Shown here piece by piece: positions 60,805 to 64,000 of a stretch of DNA of 64,000 nt. The position numbers were made by a program, and so were the translations under genes. Under the pieces are notes generated by a model that searched no databases, was not told the origin of the DNA, and saw only the letters and a list, made by a program, of their open reading frames with translations. This DNA comes from Paenibacillus sp. Root444D2 (GTDB taxonomy: Bacteria; Bacillota; Bacilli; Paenibacillales; NBRC-103111). The stretch's first letter is position 1; every line of letters begins with the position of its first letter. The stretch spans positions 488,928 to 552,927 of the forward strand of contig NZ_LMEO01000045.1 of the NCBI RefSeq assembly GCF_001426375.1. Reading direction: 5' to 3'.

Positions 60805-61698
60805 TTAGCCTTTTAATGATCCAATCATCATGCCTTTGACAAAATGCCTTTGTATGAATGGATAGATGATGAGCACGGGCAGCGTAGACACGACGATCAG
60901 GGAAAATTTCAACAGCTCCCGCAGACCATCTCTTGCCGCTTGATCGGCAACGTCGGTTATCATCGACGCATCGACCTCGTTTTGCACCAAAATATCCCTT
61001 AATACCAATTGAATCGGGTACAACTCCTGATGTTTTAAATAAAGCAGTGCGTTAAAATATTGGTTCCAATGTCCGACTGCGTAAAACAAGGAGATTACAG
61101 CTATGATTGGACCTGACAAAGGAAGCACGATTTTCCGCACAAACGTAAAATCACTGCATCCATCCATTTGAGCGGCTTCAAGCAATTCATCCGGAATGGT
61201 TGTTTGAAAATATGTACGGGCAATGATCATATTCATAACGGCAAGCGCTCCCGGAATAATTAAAGACCACCTAGTGTCGATCATACCCAGCTCTTTCACA
61301 ACCAGGTAAGACGGGATCAATCCGCCTGAAAACATCATTGTGAATACAAACAAAGCCATAATGGCATTGCGTGGCATAAAATCTTTTCTCGAAAGCGGAT
61401 AAGCCGCAATGAGTGTAAAGAGCACATTGATCGTCGTTCCCACTACGGTATAAAAGACCGAATTCAAAAAGCTAGACATAATTAAACGATGCTTAAATAC
61501 CGCCTCATAACCCGCTAACGTCGGCTCTACCGGATACAACCAGACTTTACCGGAAATAACCGCTGTGGATGAGCTGAAGGAAGCGCTAACAATATAAACC
61601 AGAGGATAAAGAATCGTAATCGTAAAAATGAATAGGATGATGTAATTCAGAATTGTAAAAAGCCTGTCATCCGCACTTTCTTTAATGCTTCCCGTCAT
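60805..61698 (-). CDS. Carbohydrate ABC permease (YtcP-type), second importer
   Basis: About 297 residues, six membrane helices. EAA loop AAQMDGCSDFTFVRKIVLPL and the C-terminal FIQRHFVKGMMIGSLKG are family marks. The start at 61698 (MTGSIKE) is seven bases behind GGGGG; an ATG six bases earlier is too close to that site. Second gene of the importer operon. Confidence 0.92.
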   Translation of the reverse strand: MTGSIKESADDRLFTILNYIILFIFTITILYPLVYIVSASFSSSTAVISGKVWLYPVEPTLAGYEAVFKHRLIMSSFLNSVFYTVVGTTINVLFTLIAAYPLSRKDFMPRNAIMALFVFTMMFSGGLIPSYLVVKELGMIDTRWSLIIPGALAVMNMIIARTYFQTTIPDELLEAAQMDGCSDFTFVRKIVLPLSGPIIAVISLFYAVGHWNQYFNALLYLKHQELYPIQLVLRDILVQNEVDASMITDVADQAARDGLRELLKFSLIVVSTLPVLIIYPFIQRHFVKGMMIGSLKG

Positions 61699-61713
61699 AG
61701 ACATGCCCCCTTA

Positions 61714-62688
61714 TTACCACAGACTGGTTTGCCCCAACTTTCTGGCTATCCGATTGACGGTAACCAGCAGGACCAAATTAATGACTGATTTAAACAATCC
61801 AATGGCAGATGAGTAGGAATAGTTGATGGCTGTTGATGCCAAGCCGACCTTGTACACAAAAGTATCGATCACCTCAGATGAGCTCATATTCAGCGGATTC
61901 TGCATCAGCAATACCTTTTCGAAGCCTATGTCCAGAACATGGCCGGTGTTCATGATGAGCAAGATAACGGCAACCGGCATAATACCCGACAAGTCAACGT
62001 GCCACATTCGCTGCACTTTATTGGCTCCATCCACAACAGCTGCCTCGTGCAGCGAAGGATCAACAGCTGCAAGCGCTGCCAAGTAGATGATGCAGGAAAA
62101 ACCAACGTTTTGCCAAATACCAGACCAGACAAAAACGTGTGAAAACCATTCGGGTATGCCCATGAAATTGATTGTCGGCAATCCGAAATATTTCATAATC
62201 GTTTGAATCAGGCCAACCCGCGGGTCCATCATTTGCAGAATGATGCCTACCATCACGACCACGGAAATAAAATGCGGTGCGTAAGTGATCATTTGCACGG
62301 TTTTCTTAAAGAAACGAGCGTTTACGTAATTCAAGGAAAGCGCAAGAATGATTGGGAACGGAAACCCTGCAAGTAAACTATAGATGCTGAGCAGGATCGT
62401 ATTTTTCATAATCCGCACAAACTCATAAGAATGGAAAAAACGATCGAAATGCTTCAGACCTACCCATTCGCTGCCCCATACTCCTTTAGTCGGAAGATAA
62501 TTTTTGAACGCAATCAATGCCCCATACATCGGCACGTACTTGAATATGAGCAAATAAATAATCGGCAGCAGCATAAACAGGTAGAGCTGCCAATGGCTGG
62601 ATGCGTTCTTCTTCAGTCTAGACAAGTAACTTTCCTTTTTACCGACAGTTGCAGACAACATATTGCTCTTGCTAGCTGAAACTTCCAT
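61714..62688 (-). CDS. Carbohydrate ABC permease (LplB-type), second importer
   Basis: About 324 residues from ATG 62688 (GGGAGGG before it). LplB marks are LPIIYLLIFKYVPMYGALIA, FKNYLPTKGV, APHFISVVVMVG and the EAA loop HEAAVVDGANKVQRMWHVDL. First gene of the permease-permease-binding-protein-sulfatase operon, 97 bases behind the histidine kinase. It forms the channel with the YtcP-type partner. Confidence 0.92.
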   Translation of the reverse strand: MEVSASKSNMLSATVGKKESYLSRLKKNASSHWQLYLFMLLPIIYLLIFKYVPMYGALIAFKNYLPTKGVWGSEWVGLKHFDRFFHSYEFVRIMKNTILLSIYSLLAGFPFPIILALSLNYVNARFFKKTVQMITYAPHFISVVVMVGIILQMMDPRVGLIQTIMKYFGLPTINFMGIPEWFSHVFVWSGIWQNVGFSCIIYLAALAAVDPSLHEAAVVDGANKVQRMWHVDLSGIMPVAVILLIMNTGHVLDIGFEKVLLMQNPLNMSSSEVIDTFVYKVGLASTAINYSYSSAIGLFKSVINLVLLVTVNRIARKLGQTSLW

Positions 62689-62784
62689 AAATCCCTCCCT
62701 CTCTCGATGTCCATGACTCGGTATGTTTGATGTCTTTCTATATGTAGCATACAAAAAATAGGGACAACCGAGCATTGTGCTGTT

Positions 62785-64000
62785 TTACACCAGCATGACT
62801 TTTTTTGCGCTGGACGACGGCAAGCGAATCGTAACCTTCGTGCCTACACCCAAGTCGCTTTGTATGGAAAGCCCATACTGCTCTCCTAACACCATCTGAA
62901 TCCGATTATGCACATTGAGCAGTCCGATGCTGCCTTCGAATGTTTGTTGTGCATCCAACAGCCTATCCTCCCGGCTGTTCTGGAAACGCATATTCAATTG
63001 CAAAAGGGTTTCCGCTTCAATACCGCAGCCATTATCTTCCACAATGACATAAAAATCCGCTTCATCCTTCCAGGCGTCAATAATAATCGAGTGAGTATCC
63101 TCGATCCCATAAGGAAACGCGTGCTTAAACACATTTTCGACCAAGGGTTGCAGCGTCAAGCGAACCATGCTGTCCAGCAAATAATCCGTACTGATGCGAA
63201 CATCGATTTCAAATTCGCGCTGGTTGCGGTATTTCATAATAGACATAAAATACAGAATGTGTTTCAACTCGTTGGCTACCGTAATTTTCTCCAAGTCGGT
63301 ACGTATGGAATAGCGTAGCATATACGACAGAGAACGAACGATGTCTTTGATTTCGCTTGATTTCTGGATAACGGCGTAACAAATAATAATTTCCAGCGTG
63401 TTGTACAAGAAGTGCGGATTAATCTGTAATTGCAGCGATTGAAATTCGGCCAGCTGCCGTTTCATTAAATTGTCCTGATTGCGCAGCTCGGTCTCGTAAA
63501 CCCGCTCGACAAGCTCTTCCAGCCGGGTAACCATCGTATTGTAGCTGGTGATAAGCTGATCCATCTCATCACGGCTTCCGGTCAGAGGTACTCGGGTCCA
63601 GTGACCTTTGGCCGTCTGACTCATCCCGTTTTCCAGTAGTCGAACTGGACGAACGATAGATTGACCGAAACGGTAAGCTAGAAATAAGGCCAAAATCAAT
63701 GTGAAGATACCTACGATTAGCGTTGTTTGCCGCAAGTCTGATATCGGCTTGCTCTGTTCAGCAACCGACATGCTGGCCACCAGCGTCCATCCGGAATAGT
63801 CGGACTTTCGACTAAAGAAAACCCGCTCCGGTTCTCCAGGCAATTCAAATATTTGGTCTTTGTTGGCTTCAACCGTATTGAAATGCATCCCGTCAAGCTG
63901 CTTGCCGATCCGGCTCGGATCCGGATGGTATAATATTTTCCCGCGATCGTTGACGATAAAAAAATATCCGGATTGTCCGAGCTTTATGCCCTTCCAGAGC
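62785..64000 (-). CDS. YesM-type sensor histidine kinase, N-terminus outside window
   Basis: The frame is open to the window end; about 404 residues are visible. It carries the end of an extracellular dCache sensor (FFIVNDRGKILYHPD, then GWTLVASM), one membrane helix (LIVGIFTLILALFLAYRFGQ), HAMP (RPVRLLENG), the phospho-His box in LQINPHFLYNTLEI and an ATPase domain with VENVFKHAFPYG (N-box), EDNGCGIEAE (G1) and GSIGLLNVHNRIQMV (G2). Such kinases sense sugars outside and phosphorylate a YesN-type regulator, which would be expected upstream, beyond the window. It most likely controls the importer-sulfatase operon behind it. Confidence 0.92.
   Translation of the reverse strand, partial: LWKGIKLGQSGYFFIVNDRGKILYHPDPSRIGKQLDGMHFNTVEANKDQIFELPGEPERVFFSRKSDYSGWTLVASMSVAEQSKPISDLRQTTLIVGIFTLILALFLAYRFGQSIVRPVRLLENGMSQTAKGHWTRVPLTGSRDEMDQLITSYNTMVTRLEELVERVYETELRNQDNLMKRQLAEFQSLQLQINPHFLYNTLEIIICYAVIQKSSEIKDIVRSLSYMLRYSIRTDLEKITVANELKHILYFMSIMKYRNQREFEIDVRISTDYLLDSMVRLTLQPLVENVFKHAFPYGIEDTHSIIIDAWKDEADFYVIVEDNGCGIEAETLLQLNMRFQNSREDRLLDAQQTFEGSIGLLNVHNRIQMVLGEQYGLSIQSDLGVGTKVTIRLPSSSAKKVMLV

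Overview
The window looks like chromosomal DNA of a low-to-mid G+C, endospore-forming, S-layer-bearing Firmicute of the Paenibacillus type. The grounds are a three-gene germinant-receptor operon, surface proteins with SLH and FIMAH domains, two LplB/YtcP/LipO-type carbohydrate ABC importers, YesM-type and AraC-type sugar sensors, and GGAGG ribosome binding sites with frequent TTG/GTG starts. Nearly all genes are on the minus strand. No rRNA, tRNA, CRISPR array or intact insertion sequence was seen.

Region 1 (1-33 kb) is a mosaic of small accessory genes and relics. It holds the 3' part of nagA, an alditol-oxidase-like flavoenzyme, an SMP-30 lactonase, a MerR/SDR pair, GNAT acetyltransferases, a WecA/TagO-type transferase behind an SH3-like repeat protein, two kinase-fold genes, Ohr plus a decayed second copy, a membrane-anchored MsrAB, a second and larger SH3-like repeat protein, a G+C-rich foreign-looking murD, a lone HNH nuclease, a MerR/SRPBCC pair, an ECF importer (A1-A2-T-S), a sorbosone-dehydrogenase-type protein and the gerA-gerB-gerC operon. 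Between them lie many gene fragments (ABC ATPase tail, metallo-beta-lactamase fold, hydrolase, LuxR, GH51, permease, histidine kinase) and copies of a short dispersed repeat. This marks the segment as a site of repeated insertion and deletion.

Region 2 (33.4-47.6 kb) is a coherent hexaric (sugar diacid) and unsaturated-uronide catabolic locus. It contains an ABC importer, an AraC-type membrane sensor, a GH105 unsaturated glycuronyl hydrolase, galactarate dehydratase (garD), glucarate dehydratase (gudD), a DapA-family lyase, tartronate-semialdehyde reductase (garR), glycerate kinase (garK) and a FadR/GntR regulator. A matching TNGTNNNACNA operator stands before both gudD and the regulator. The gene set implies glucarate/galactarate -> 5-keto-4-deoxyglucarate -> pyruvate + tartronate semialdehyde -> glycerate -> phosphoglycerate, with the DapA-family protein filling the usual GarL slot.

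Region 3 (47.6-64 kb) is the extracellular arm. It has a secreted lyase-like FIMAH protein with a CcpA (cre) site, a very large SLH-anchored PL6 lyase, an SGNH esterase-like protein, a formylglycine-type sulfatase, a second ABC importer and a YesM-type histidine kinase cut by the window end. Together regions 2 and 3 look like a Gram-positive polysaccharide-utilisation locus for a sulfated and possibly acylated uronic-acid glycan. The exact glycan is not determined by the sequence.
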